Of a stretch of 64,000 nt of DNA, positions 44,956-54,329 are shown one piece after another. Position 1 is the first letter of the stretch. Every line of letters begins with the position of its first letter. The translations under genes were made by a program, and so were the position numbers. This stretch comes from Muribaculaceae bacterium (lineage in GTDB: Bacteria > Bacteroidota > Bacteroidia > Bacteroidales > Muribaculaceae): assembly GCA_017964485.1 (NCBI GenBank), contig JAGCRW010000053.1, forward strand, positions 1-64,000, read 5' to 3'. Below the pieces are notes generated by a model that worked only from the letters and a program-made list of their open reading frames with translations, made no database searches and had not been told where the DNA came from.

Positions 44956-47706
44956 TCAGTTATTATCGTCTTCAAAAAGCCTAGTCTGACCTGTGAGCTT
45001 GTCGAGGACTTCCTGTTGGCTGATGTCGTCGTTGAGTTCCTCGCCTCCTTCGGCAGCAGGTTCTTCGCCTTCTTCCTGAAGATCTTCCTCCACGATGCGT
45101 GGCTCAAGTTCAGTAACTGTCTTAACGTTGTAGTTGGTGAGTCGTTTGCCTTTGGCATGGAAACTCTTGACAGCGATAAATTCCTCGCCGTCAACTATCA
45201 TGTTCTCACGGAAACTGTCGTCGCCGCCAAACTTGACCTCAAAGCGAGGATATTTCTCGTTGGTGAGGAGGATGAGCGTTGATTCGGGGTTATCGCCTAT
45301 CATGCGCTGCTTCTTGTTGCTGTCCTCGAGTGTGAAGCGCTTTAGATAGACATATCCCTGGTCGGCATCGTTGAGAATTGCGGTCCACACCATGCCTGCG
45401 TCATATTTCATAATGCGCATGATGCCCTCCTCGTAGTGGTTGGTCGCCTCGCTGGTGGTGGTGTAGAAGTCGCCATTGTTGGTTATCACAAGCACGCGGT
45501 CATCGCCGGCAAACTTGCCAAGCGAGATGCCGTGGCCCTCATAGTTGAGACGCAGGATGTCCTGGTCGAACCAAACCTCGCGGTCGCCCAAGGTTGAGCG
45601 TCCTTGCTCTTTGAGAGTGATGCGATGTATATCGTTCTTAGTCACCATGTTGCCTCGAGCAGTGCGCCCCTTGATGGCCAGGTCGGCTAAGTCAACGTCA
45701 AACTGCAGTACCCTGAGGTGTTTCTTGGGCTTGAGGGTGATGCGTAGCACCTCGGCCTCGCCGTTAGGGTTGACAGTGAACCAAACCACTTTTGACCCAG
45801 GCTTGCCCTGTGTGATGTCATATTCCTTGTCGCGTGTGACACCTGTCACGGCAAAACGTTTCATGTAGGTAGTGCCTCCACGACCGTCGGTATAGAGGGC
45901 ATTGAAGATGGTGCGTGTGTCGTTGCGCTTGTACACAGCGAGGTGCATCACGTTCTTGCCCACATAAATCTTCTCGGCGACTTTGATGACCTTGTACTTG
46001 CCGTCCTTGTAGAAGATGATGATGTCGTCGATGTCGCTGCAGTTGCACACGAACTCGTCCTTCTTGAGCGAGGTGCCGATAAAGCCCTCCTGACGGTTTA
46101 TGTAGAGTTTCTCGTTGGCCTCAGCCACCTTGCTGGCGACGATGGTGTCGAAGTCGCGAATGGTGGTCTTGCGTGGATGCAGGTGACCATATTTCTTCTT
46201 CAGGTTCTCATACCAGTTGATGGTGTGCTCCACGAGGTGCGCGAGTTTGTAGTCAATGTCGGCGAGTCGCTCATTGAGCATGGCGATGTAGTTGTCGGCC
46301 TTGTCGCTGTTGAACTTGACGATGCGCTTCATCTTGATTTCCATCAGGCGCAGGATGTCGTCGCGTGTGATGGCACGATAGAACTGGGGTTTGAAAGGCT
46401 CCAACCGCTTGTCGATGTGGTTAACTGCAGCGTCCTCATCCTTGGCCTGCTCATAGCCTCGGTCTTTATAGATGCGTTCTTCGATGAAGATTTTCTCGAG
46501 TGAGGCAAAGAACAGCGACTCCATTGTGTCGAGACGCTGTATCTCGAGTTCGCGTCGCAGAATATCCTTGGTGTGGTCCACGCTGAACTGCAGCAGGTGG
46601 GTGGCGGTAAGGAACTGCGGTTTCTCGTCCTTGATGACGCAGATGTTTGGCGAAATGCTGGTCTCGCAGTCGCTGAAGGCGTAGAGCGCGTCAATCGCCT
46701 TGTCGCTCGACGTGCCAGGCTGCAGGGTGACGATAATCTCGGCTGTGGAGGAAGTGTTGTCCTCAACCTTCTTAATCTTGATTTTACCCTTCTCGGCAGC
46801 GCGCAGGATGGAGTCGATGAGTGTGCTAGTGGTCTTGCCATAGGGCAAATCCTTGACAAGAAGAGTTTTGTTGTCAACCTTCTCAATCTTGGTGCGCACC
46901 CTAACGCTGCCTCCGCGCTCGCCGTCGCGGTAGTTGTTCACGTCAACGTATCCGCCGGTGGGGAAGTCGGGATAGAGCTGGAATTCCTCGCCTTTAAGAT
47001 AGGCTACGGCAGCGTCGAGAATCTCGTTGAAGTTGTGAGGCAGAATCTTGCACGACAGGCCCACTGCGATACCCTCGGCACCTTGCGCCAGCAGCAACGG
47101 GAACTTCACGGGAAGAGTGATGGGCTCGCGATTGCGGCCGTCGTAGCTCATGGTCCAGTCGGTGACCTTGTTGTCGAAGGCAACCTCGAGGGCAAACTCG
47201 CTAAGTCTTGCCTCGATGTAACGAGGGGCTGCAGCGCCGTCGCCAGTAAGGATATTGCCCCAGTTTCCCTGAGTGTCGATAAGCAGTTCCTTCTGTCCTA
47301 GTTGCACCAATGCGTCGCCAATGGAGGCATCGCCGTGAGGATGATAGTGCATAGTGTCGCCCACGATACCGGCAACCTTGGTGTAATGGCCGTCATCGCT
47401 CTCTTTCATCACGTGGAGAATGCGGCGTTGCACGGGCTTGAGGCCGTCCTCAATGTGCGGGATGGCACGCTCCAAGATCACATAGCTGGCATAGTCGATA
47501 AACCAGTTCTCATACATTCCCGCGAGGCGCAACTTCTTGTCCTTAAGATTACCCGACGTGGGGCGAGAAGGGCGAGGCTGTGATGCTGCAGACTCACTCG
47601 ACTCAACGGGAGCGCTTGACTCAAGGGAAGAATCTCTAGACTCATTAGACTGATTTAACTCCTTTGACTCATTAACTTCCTCGGGTATGTTATTATCGTC
47701 GTTCAT
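44956..47706 (-). CDS. parC: DNA topoisomerase IV subunit A
   Basis: A 916-residue subunit that cuts and rejoins DNA for decatenation. The catalytic tyrosine is Y163 in AAAPRYIEA, and KPVQRRILHVM and YHPHGDASIG precede it. The C-terminal beta-pinwheel blades follow and the protein ends with an acidic tail (EEGEEPAAEGGEEL). The start at 47706 gives MNDDNNIPEEV. The first 50 residues are a low-complexity tract with repeating X-E-S triplets, encoded by 9-bp repeats. The longer frame to 47754 is not family-like. ParC rather than GyrA because of Bacteroidota-type sequence and the short C-terminal domain. Confidence 0.92.
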   Translation of the reverse strand: MNDDNNIPEEVNESKELNQSNESRDSSLESSAPVESSESAASQPRPSRPTSGNLKDKKLRLAGMYENWFIDYASYVILERAIPHIEDGLKPVQRRILHVMKESDDGHYTKVAGIVGDTMHYHPHGDASIGDALVQLGQKELLIDTQGNWGNILTGDGAAAPRYIEARLSEFALEVAFDNKVTDWTMSYDGRNREPITLPVKFPLLLAQGAEGIAVGLSCKILPHNFNEILDAAVAYLKGEEFQLYPDFPTGGYVDVNNYRDGERGGSVRVRTKIEKVDNKTLLVKDLPYGKTTSTLIDSILRAAEKGKIKIKKVEDNTSSTAEIIVTLQPGTSSDKAIDALYAFSDCETSISPNICVIKDEKPQFLTATHLLQFSVDHTKDILRRELEIQRLDTMESLFFASLEKIFIEERIYKDRGYEQAKDEDAAVNHIDKRLEPFKPQFYRAITRDDILRLMEIKMKRIVKFNSDKADNYIAMLNERLADIDYKLAHLVEHTINWYENLKKKYGHLHPRKTTIRDFDTIVASKVAEANEKLYINRQEGFIGTSLKKDEFVCNCSDIDDIIIFYKDGKYKVIKVAEKIYVGKNVMHLAVYKRNDTRTIFNALYTDGRGGTTYMKRFAVTGVTRDKEYDITQGKPGSKVVWFTVNPNGEAEVLRITLKPKKHLRVLQFDVDLADLAIKGRTARGNMVTKNDIHRITLKEQGRSTLGDREVWFDQDILRLNYEGHGISLGKFAGDDRVLVITNNGDFYTTTSEATNHYEEGIMRIMKYDAGMVWTAILNDADQGYVYLKRFTLEDSNKKQRMIGDNPESTLILLTNEKYPRFEVKFGGDDSFRENMIVDGEEFIAVKSFHAKGKRLTNYNVKTVTELEPRIVEEDLQEEGEEPAAEGGEELNDDISQQEVLDKLTGQTRLFEDDNN
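47560..47690. repeat. 9-bp repeats inside the parC 5' coding region
   Basis: On the minus strand units such as AATGAGTCA, AATCAGTCT, AATGAGTCT recur with a 9-bp period and encode the X-E-S triplets of ParC residues 12-39. Confidence 0.7.
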
Positions 47707-47762
47707 ATCTTGTTTTGTGGCTTTTCTTGAAATGATGATTCGCAACAGTAGCAATTAATCGG

Positions 47763-47770
47763 CAAAATTA
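47763..47770 (-). promoter_or_regulatory. Predicted -7 box for parC
   Basis: TAATTTTG on the minus strand, 57 bp before the chosen parC start. Confidence 0.55.
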
Positions 47771-48059
47771 GTGCAAACCTAGTGAAAAACCAAATTTATT
47801 TGAGTTTTTCCGAGGTGCCGCCTAATTTATCCAAAATTAATCATTTTTGCTGAAATATCCACGAGAAAAAGTGAAAAACGAGCTTAAAATTTGAAATAAA
47901 GTAGTAAAAAATGAGTAGAAGGTTAAAGAACATTCAGGCAGAATATAGAAACGAATTAGAACTATTTTTTATGTAAATATTGATTTTTAAAATAAAATGA
48001 CTAATTTTGTGTGCAAACTAATAAAGTCAGTAAAATCATTAACTAAATTTTTCGCATTT
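47771..48059. other. AT-rich intergenic stretch with no gene recognised
   Basis: Between the divergent parC and dockerin/SUMF1 genes. I see no coding frame, RNA gene or clear promoter for the right-hand gene. Confidence 0.55.
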
Positions 48060-50183
48060 ATGAAAAAGATACTACTAATTGTATTGTCGTTGACAACTTT
48101 CAGTGTATCGCTGCGAGCGACAGTCAATGGCGATGTTAACGGTGACGGCAATGTGACAAGTGTTGACGTTACTGCGCTTTATAACTATCTTCTAGATGGC
48201 GACAGCAGCGCGATAGTAAATGGCGATGTGGATGGCGATGGATTTATCACCAGCGCCGATGTCACCTATGTATATAACATTCTGCTCGGCAGCTTGCAGC
48301 CCGAATTTGCTCACGTTTATATCCTTGGCGAGGTAAACGGCAACTATTGGTCTGCCAGCAATGGCGTGGAGATGACGACCGAAGACGGCAAAATCTACAC
48401 CGCCGATATCACTACTGAAGGCGATTACAGCTACTGCTATTTTGGCTTCACTACTAAACTTGCCGATCCTGCCAGTGAGACACCTTGGGACGATATCGCT
48501 CCTTACCGATTTGGTGCTGTTAGTGCAGGCGATTACAACTTCATTGTGACCGAGGAACTCCTGGGCACCGAGATTGCTCTAACTAACGAGAATTATTTGG
48601 CTCTACAGATGGCTCATGGCTCTTTCAACTTAAGAATTGATTTGGAGAACATGAAGCTCACTATCACTGGAGAGTTCGCACCTCAAGGTATAACGGAATA
48701 CACTGTCAATGGTGTGAAATTCAAAATGGTGGATGTGGAAGGCGGCACATTTACGATGGGCAACCCCAACTATCAAAGTTCTGATAACACTTCTAACGAG
48801 GGACCAGTGCATCAAGTCACTTTAAGTTCTTACAGCATCGGTCAGACCGAGGTGACGCAGGAACTGTGGCAGGCTGTTATGGGTAGCAATCCAAGCTACT
48901 ACAGCGGCACTAATCTGCCTGTTGAGCAAGTGAGCTGGAACCAATGTCAGGCGTTTGTCGCCAAGCTCAACGAGATGCTGCCAATTGATGGCTATGAGTG
49001 GCGCTTGCCTACTGAGGCGCAGTGGGAATTTGCCGCCCGCGGTGGCAATAAGAGCCAGGGCTACTTGTATAGTGGCAGCAACACCATTGGTGATGTGGCG
49101 TGGTACCAGAACAACAGCAACTCTAAAACTCACCAGGTGGCCACAAAGGCACCCAACGAACTGGACATCTATGACATGAGCGGTAATGTGGAGGAATGGT
49201 GCCAAGACCATTACGCCAATTATTCATCTTCGCCACAAATCGATCCTTGTGTTTCGACTGGTACAGCCAACTTCCTTGTCAACTTGCGTGGAGGTTTCTA
49301 TAGTGCCAACGCCTCCCTATGTCGAAACACACGACGCGACTGCTGGGATCCCGATCAAAGTTATATGGAAATAGGCCTGCGACTCGCCCTTGTGCCAAAG
49401 GATGAAATAGAATTTTGTGTCAACGGCGTGAATTTCAAAATGATAAGAGTCACTGGTGGCACATTTATGATGGGTGCCAGTGATAGTGACAACGAGGCTT
49501 ATTATGATGAACGGCCAGCACATCAAGTGACGCTGAGCAGTTACTACATTGGCCAGACCGAGGTGACACAGGAACTGTGGCAGGCATTGATGGGCGAGAA
49601 TCCCAGTTACTTTGTTGAAAAAGAAATTTTTGTTGACTGGGGCGAGCACTGGGGCGATTTAATCATATATTCTGATGACATTCAGCGTCCAGCGGAACAG
49701 GTCACATTGGACGATTGCCAGGAGTTTGTCGATGTGCTCAGCCTAATGACTGACAAGCATTTCCGTCTCCCTACCGAGGCTGAATGGGAGTTTGCCGCAC
49801 GTGGTGGCAACAAGAGCCAGGGATATAAGTATGCTGGCAGTAACAACATAGATGCCGTGGCTTGGTACGGAGGGATAGAAGAAGACTGGATCCATGGTGT
49901 GGCAGCAACCACACCTAAATCGGTCGCCACTAAATTACCCAACGAGCTTGGCCTCTATGATATGAGTGGCAATGTTGAAGAGTGGTGCCAAGATTGGTAC
50001 GGAAATTATAGCGCAGAAGCACAAATCAATCCTACAGGACCAGCTTCGGGTTCTAGCCGCGTGTGCCGTGGAGGTTCGATTCGTGACAGTGCCAGAAGCT
50101 GTCGCACGTCTGAACGTTCATATTTTTCTAGTAACTGCTCCCAATACATAGGCTTGCGCCTCGTTATGACCCTAGACGAATAA
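48060..50183 (+). CDS. Exported protein: dockerin-like N-terminus and two SUMF1 domains
   Basis: A 707-residue protein. Signal peptide 1-19, then a dockerin-type pair of calcium loops (GDVNGDGNVTSVD and GDVDGDGFITSAD, about 23-77), an SusE/F-like beta segment (about 80-205), and two sulfatase-modifying-factor-type domains in tandem. Both share GQTEVTQELWQA, LPTEAxWEFAARGGNKSQGY and DMSGNVEEWCQD. The fold is C-type-lectin-like; the formylglycine catalytic cysteine pattern is not obvious, so binding is more likely than catalysis. Start at 48060 chosen because it gives the leader MKKILLIVLSL. Confidence 0.82.
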   Translation: MKKILLIVLSLTTFSVSLRATVNGDVNGDGNVTSVDVTALYNYLLDGDSSAIVNGDVDGDGFITSADVTYVYNILLGSLQPEFAHVYILGEVNGNYWSASNGVEMTTEDGKIYTADITTEGDYSYCYFGFTTKLADPASETPWDDIAPYRFGAVSAGDYNFIVTEELLGTEIALTNENYLALQMAHGSFNLRIDLENMKLTITGEFAPQGITEYTVNGVKFKMVDVEGGTFTMGNPNYQSSDNTSNEGPVHQVTLSSYSIGQTEVTQELWQAVMGSNPSYYSGTNLPVEQVSWNQCQAFVAKLNEMLPIDGYEWRLPTEAQWEFAARGGNKSQGYLYSGSNTIGDVAWYQNNSNSKTHQVATKAPNELDIYDMSGNVEEWCQDHYANYSSSPQIDPCVSTGTANFLVNLRGGFYSANASLCRNTRRDCWDPDQSYMEIGLRLALVPKDEIEFCVNGVNFKMIRVTGGTFMMGASDSDNEAYYDERPAHQVTLSSYYIGQTEVTQELWQALMGENPSYFVEKEIFVDWGEHWGDLIIYSDDIQRPAEQVTLDDCQEFVDVLSLMTDKHFRLPTEAEWEFAARGGNKSQGYKYAGSNNIDAVAWYGGIEEDWIHGVAATTPKSVATKLPNELGLYDMSGNVEEWCQDWYGNYSAEAQINPTGPASGSSRVCRGGSIRDSARSCRTSERSYFSSNCSQYIGLRLVMTLDE

Positions 50184-50220
50184 CAAGGAAGAAACAGCCT
50201 GAACGGCTAATTTGAATAAT

Positions 50221-50269
50221 AAAACTGGTCGCAGTTGAGCATGAGACAATGCCCCTGCGGCCAGTTTTT
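50221..50269 (+). terminator. Rho-independent terminator after the SUMF1 gene
   Basis: Stem AAAACTGGTCGCAG (50221-50234) with CTGCGGCCAGTTTT (50255-50268), one G-U pair, ending in T5. Confidence 0.85.
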
Positions 50270-50333
50270 GAGTAGAGTGAAATGAGGCTTGATATTTATG
50301 GCCTTTTGTTTTGGCAATTTGAGTAATAATTTG

Positions 50334-50341
50334 TAACTTTG
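50334..50341 (+). promoter_or_regulatory. Predicted -7 box for pruA
   Basis: TAACTTTG, 56 bp before the ATG at 50398, with TTTTGG at 50310-50315 as a possible upstream box. Confidence 0.6.
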
Positions 50342-50397
50342 CACGCACAACCATAACAGAAACTTATCTTATCTATAAAATACAAACAAAACTAATC

Positions 50398-52023
50398 ATG
50401 AACAATTCAATTATCAATTTTCCCCTTCCAGCCAATGAGCCAGTAAAGGCTTATATGCCTGGATCACCCGAGCGTGTAGCATTAGAGAAAGAACTTGAGC
50501 GTCAGAGCAAGTTAGTGGTTGAGATTCCTATCATCATCGGTGGCAAAGAGATTCGCACCGGCGACATGGGCGAGGTGACTTGTCCACACGACCACAAGCA
50601 TGTGATTGCCCGCTATCACAAGGTAGGCAAGAAGGAAGTGGAGATGGCTGTTGATGCCGCTATGAAGGCTTGGAAAGAGTGGAGCCGCACTCCCTGGACC
50701 ACTCGCGCCGCTATTGTGATGAAGATGGCAGAGTTGCTCGCCACCAAGTATCGTCCCATCATGAACGCCGCTACCATGCTCGGTCAGAGCAAGAACTTCT
50801 TCCAGGCCGAAATTGACTCGGCTTGCGAGACTATCGACTTCTTCCGCTACAATGTGCACTATGCATCTAAGATATATGCCATGCAGCCCAAGGACGGCGT
50901 GGCACAGTTGAACCACACCGAGTATCGCCCACTCGAGGGCTTCATCCTCGCTGTGACACCATTCAACTTTACATCTATCGCCTCTAACCTCTGTATGACT
51001 CCAGTTCTTATGGGTAACGTGGCACTTTGGAAACCTTCAACTACCGCCTTGCTGAGCAACTACTACCTGATGCAGCTCTATAAAGAGGCTGGTCTGCCCG
51101 ACGGCGTAGTGAACTTTTTGCCAGGCAGCGGCGCATTGATTGGCGAGGTTGCAACAGCATCTAAGTACTTCTCTGGTATCCACTTTACCGGCAGTACCGC
51201 TACCTTCCAGTCGCTGTGGAAACAGGCAAGCATGAACGTTGACAAGTATATCTCTTATCCTCGTCTCGTGGGCGAGACTGGCGGCAAGGACTTCATCTTC
51301 GTTCACCCAACTGCCGATCCTAAGGCAGTTGCTACTGCAGCATTCTGCGGAGCCTATGAGTTCCAGGGCCAGAAGTGCTCGGCTGCATCACGCATGTATA
51401 TTCCTAAGAGCATGTGGGCAGGCGTTCTTGAGGACATGAAGGCTATGGCAGCCGAGGTTAAGATGGGCGACGTGATGGATCCAAGCAACTTCATCAACGC
51501 CGTTATCGACAAGGCTTCGTTTGACAAGGCCAAATCTTACATTGACTTCGCTAACGATGCTAAGGATGCCGAGGTTGTTATGGGCGGTAAATGCGATTGC
51601 AGCAAGGGCTGGTTTGTTGAACCTACCGTTATTGAGACCACTAATCCTCACTTCAAGTCGCTTGAGGAGGAAATCTTCGCTCCCGTGCTCACCGTTTATC
51701 CTTATGATGATGAGAAATGGGAAGAGGTCGCTCACTTGTGTGACGAGACCTCGCCTTACGGCTTGACTGGTGCTGTATTCGGCCGCGACCGCATGGCTGT
51801 AGAGAAGATTACCGAGATTTTGAGCTATGCCGCAGGTAATTTCTACATCAACGACAAGCCAACAGGTGCTGTGGTAGGTATGCAGCCCTTCGGTGGTGCA
51901 CGTGCCAGCGGTACTAACGACAAGGCAGGTGGCGAGTTCAACCTCATCCGCTGGATTATCCCACGCGTGATCAAGGAGACTCTTGTATCGCCAACCGACT
52001 ACCGCTATACTTACATGAAATAA
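50398..52023 (+). CDS. pruA: L-glutamate gamma-semialdehyde dehydrogenase (1-pyrroline-5-carboxylate dehydrogenase)
   Basis: A 541-residue aldehyde dehydrogenase that oxidises glutamate semialdehyde to glutamate, the end of arginine/ornithine and proline breakdown. Catalytic Cys327 lies in QGQKCSAAS, Glu293 in VGETGGKDF, and PFNFTSIASNLC gives the NAD-binding site. The long N-terminal part and the GxMQPFGGARASG ending suit the single-domain P5CDH class, without a proline-dehydrogenase domain. Followed after 90 bp by arginine deiminase on the same strand, probably as an operon. Confidence 0.94.
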   Translation: MNNSIINFPLPANEPVKAYMPGSPERVALEKELERQSKLVVEIPIIIGGKEIRTGDMGEVTCPHDHKHVIARYHKVGKKEVEMAVDAAMKAWKEWSRTPWTTRAAIVMKMAELLATKYRPIMNAATMLGQSKNFFQAEIDSACETIDFFRYNVHYASKIYAMQPKDGVAQLNHTEYRPLEGFILAVTPFNFTSIASNLCMTPVLMGNVALWKPSTTALLSNYYLMQLYKEAGLPDGVVNFLPGSGALIGEVATASKYFSGIHFTGSTATFQSLWKQASMNVDKYISYPRLVGETGGKDFIFVHPTADPKAVATAAFCGAYEFQGQKCSAASRMYIPKSMWAGVLEDMKAMAAEVKMGDVMDPSNFINAVIDKASFDKAKSYIDFANDAKDAEVVMGGKCDCSKGWFVEPTVIETTNPHFKSLEEEIFAPVLTVYPYDDEKWEEVAHLCDETSPYGLTGAVFGRDRMAVEKITEILSYAAGNFYINDKPTGAVVGMQPFGGARASGTNDKAGGEFNLIRWIIPRVIKETLVSPTDYRYTYMK

Positions 52024-52058
52024 TCACATCTCTATAAAACGACTAATTCAATCCCTGT

Positions 52059-52092
52059 TCCGCAATCGCCCTTTATAAAGAGCGGTTGCGGA
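52059..52092 (+). other. Hairpin in the pruA-arcA gap
   Basis: TCCGCAATCGC / GCGGTTGCGGA (one mismatch) with an inner CTTTATAAAG palindrome. No T-run follows, so it is more likely an RNA processing or stability element, or an attenuator, than a terminator. Confidence 0.6.
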
Positions 52093-52113
52093 TAGTAGGG
52101 AAAGATATTATTT

Positions 52114-53364
52114 ATGGACAAGAAACAACTGAAGCCTTGTGAAGTAAACGTAAGTTCCGAGACTGGCAGACTCAGGGCTGTGCTGTTGCATCGCCCTGGC
52201 GTGGAGATTGAGCGCATGACACCGCTCAACGCCAATGCCGCGCTCTATAGCGACATTCTTAACAAGCCTATCGTGGACCAAGAATACAGCAACTTTTGTG
52301 GAGTGCTCGAGCGCTGGACTAATGTTTATTATGTGCAGGATATCCTAGAAGAACTGCTCAAGAATGAGGCGGTGAAATCCAAACTGCTGTTCGACAGTTT
52401 GCGTGGTTGCAACCAGAAGACAGCACGGGTTATAGACGAAATCGCTGGTGACGATCCCAAGAAACTCGCTCAAGTGCTTATCGAGGGCTGCGAAGACCCC
52501 AAATGGGACGGTGTGAGCGAGCATCGCTATCTGCTTAAGCCGCTTTACAACTTGTTCTTCACACGCGATGCCTCGTCAACTGTATATAACCGTGTGCTCA
52601 TCAACTCGATGAGCTTTGAGGTGCGCGAGCGTGAGTCGCTGATTTATGAGGCGATTTTCAAGCACTTCTTTGGTGTTGATACCCTCAATGCTATGGCGTG
52701 GAACCCCTACGCACGCACCGAAGGCGGTGATGTGCAGATTGCAAGTGCCGACACTTTGTGCATAGGCCAGGGCATCCGCACCAACCGCAAGGGCATCGAG
52801 TACTTGGCTCAGACCTTCGCCCGTGAGCGCGACCACTTCAATATCATTGCTCAGGAGCTGCCTATGGAGCCTGAGTCGTTCATCCACCTTGACATGGTGT
52901 TTACCTTCCTCGGCAAGCACCAGTGCATGGCTTTTGAGCCTATGCTCAAGAAGCAGGGACTCTTTGCTGGCAAGGACACAACGCTCATAACCATCGACCA
53001 CGGCAAAATCAGCTACAAGCGCATTGACAACATCATCGATGGTCTCACCAGTCTTGGTTGGGACATCGAGCCTGTGATTGGTGGAGGAAGCGACCCCTGG
53101 ACGCAGCTGCGTGAGCAGTGGCACAGCGGCGCCAACTTCTTCTCAATGGGCGACGGCAAGATATTGGGTTATCGCCGCAACACTCACACCATCGAGGCAC
53201 TTGACAAGGCAGGTTTTGCCGTGCTTAATGCCGAGGACATCGTCAGCGGTAAGGTCAACATGAATGACTATGAGAAGTTTGTGGCGGCCTTCCCAGGCAG
53301 CGAACTTCCCCGCGCTGGCGGCGGCGCCCGCTGCATGACAATGCCAATCCTACGTGATGTTTAA
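52114..53364 (+). CDS. arcA: Arginine deiminase
   Basis: A 416-residue enzyme that hydrolyses arginine to citrulline and ammonia. Active-site blocks are FTRDASS (149-155), EGGDVQ (203-208), HLDMVF with H258 and D260, and Cys407 in GGGARCMTMP, the nucleophile. The opening VNVSSETGRLRAVLLHRPG is typical. Its product is used by the ornithine carbamoyltransferase / carbamate kinase pair 36 kb away. It follows pruA in the same direction. Confidence 0.96.
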   Translation: MDKKQLKPCEVNVSSETGRLRAVLLHRPGVEIERMTPLNANAALYSDILNKPIVDQEYSNFCGVLERWTNVYYVQDILEELLKNEAVKSKLLFDSLRGCNQKTARVIDEIAGDDPKKLAQVLIEGCEDPKWDGVSEHRYLLKPLYNLFFTRDASSTVYNRVLINSMSFEVRERESLIYEAIFKHFFGVDTLNAMAWNPYARTEGGDVQIASADTLCIGQGIRTNRKGIEYLAQTFARERDHFNIIAQELPMEPESFIHLDMVFTFLGKHQCMAFEPMLKKQGLFAGKDTTLITIDHGKISYKRIDNIIDGLTSLGWDIEPVIGGGSDPWTQLREQWHSGANFFSMGDGKILGYRRNTHTIEALDKAGFAVLNAEDIVSGKVNMNDYEKFVAAFPGSELPRAGGGARCMTMPILRDV

Positions 53365-53385
53365 AAAACAATTAAGGACAAAAAG

Positions 53386-53416
53386 CACACCCGAGCCACA
53401 TTGTGACTCGGGTGTG
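53386..53416. terminator. Bidirectional terminator between arcA and the glycine-zipper gene
   Basis: Perfect outer stem CACACCCGAG (53386-53395) / CTCGGGTGTG (53407-53416) plus inner CACA/TGTG. T5 follows on the minus side. Confidence 0.85.
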
Positions 53417-53455
53417 TTGTCTTATGCTGTTCACTAGCAACTGTGAACTAACCTT

Positions 53456-54103
53456 TTATCTCTTCCTTGTGCGAATTTGGAAGGAGCTTACGGTGTAGAG
53501 CTGGTCGCCGTTAGAGAAGCTGATGTTAAAGTCAGCAACACCGTTTTTGAGTTTTTTGGTTGCTACAACTTCGGCTTGGTAGCGAACTGCGCGACCTGGA
53601 CCCAACTCGCTGATGATAGCAGTGGGGGAGAGGTAGATTTCCTTGGTGCCCGACACTGTGATCACTGGAGCGATGTCATAAACATACTCGTTGCCCTCGT
53701 TGCGAATCTCGAAGATGAGCTTTGCGTGCTCACCGGCGTCGATGCAGTTGTTGCTCATGCTCTCTGCTAGACGGATGTTCTCAACGTAGATGTCAGAGTA
53801 AGGACTGTAGGAATTGTTCTGATGATAATCATCGTAGTCATAACCATTGTAGTAGTCGCTTGTGCGGCTCTCTTTGTTGGCCTTCGGAGTTGTAGCTGCT
53901 GCTCCTATCACACCGCCAACAACCATACCGGCTAGCCTGCCTGCATTGCTGCCACGCCATCCGCCGGTGATGCTGCCGATTGCTGAGCCAAACATGCCAC
54001 CCACCGATGCGCCAGTGGCTACACCATAAAACTGGCTTGCCGATTGGCAACTGCTCAACACTATCAAAGCGGCACTTAATACTGAAATCAAAGTCTTTTT
54101 CAT
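53456..54103 (-). CDS. Glycine-zipper lipoprotein, function unknown
   Basis: A 215-residue lipoprotein (leader MKKTLISVLSAALIVLSSC). Residues about 30-70 are a glycine-zipper membrane segment (GASVGGMFGSAIGSITGG, GRLAGMVVGGVIGAAA). A Tyr/Asp/Asn-rich linker then leads to a beta-sandwich domain (about 105-213, AGEHAKLIFEIRNEGNEYVYDIAPVITVSG onwards) similar in pattern to CARDB/extracellular-domain modules. Convergent with arcA. Role unknown. Confidence 0.75.
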   Translation of the reverse strand: MKKTLISVLSAALIVLSSCQSASQFYGVATGASVGGMFGSAIGSITGGWRGSNAGRLAGMVVGGVIGAAATTPKANKESRTSDYYNGYDYDDYHQNNSYSPYSDIYVENIRLAESMSNNCIDAGEHAKLIFEIRNEGNEYVYDIAPVITVSGTKEIYLSPTAIISELGPGRAVRYQAEVVATKKLKNGVADFNISFSNGDQLYTVSSFQIRTRKR

Positions 54104-54304
54104 AATAGCTATTATTTTTGTTATCTTTCGGTTTATTTCACGTTGCTAAAGTAGTAATAATCAAAAACTATGCCAAATTTATTAGACAAATAGGCATAAA
54201 AAATCGCCAAATCTAACATTTTTTAGACATTTTTTCTCTCATTTGGTTTAACTGGCATAACACAAATGGTCGTTACATGTGCTTATAATTTAGAAAAATA
54301 GTAT

Positions 54305-54312
54305 TACTTTTG
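54305..54312 (+). promoter_or_regulatory. Predicted -7 box for the acyltransferase gene
   Basis: TACTTTTG, about 17 bp before the ATG at 54330. Confidence 0.55.
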
Positions 54313-54329
54313 CACATATTTTTGTGAAG

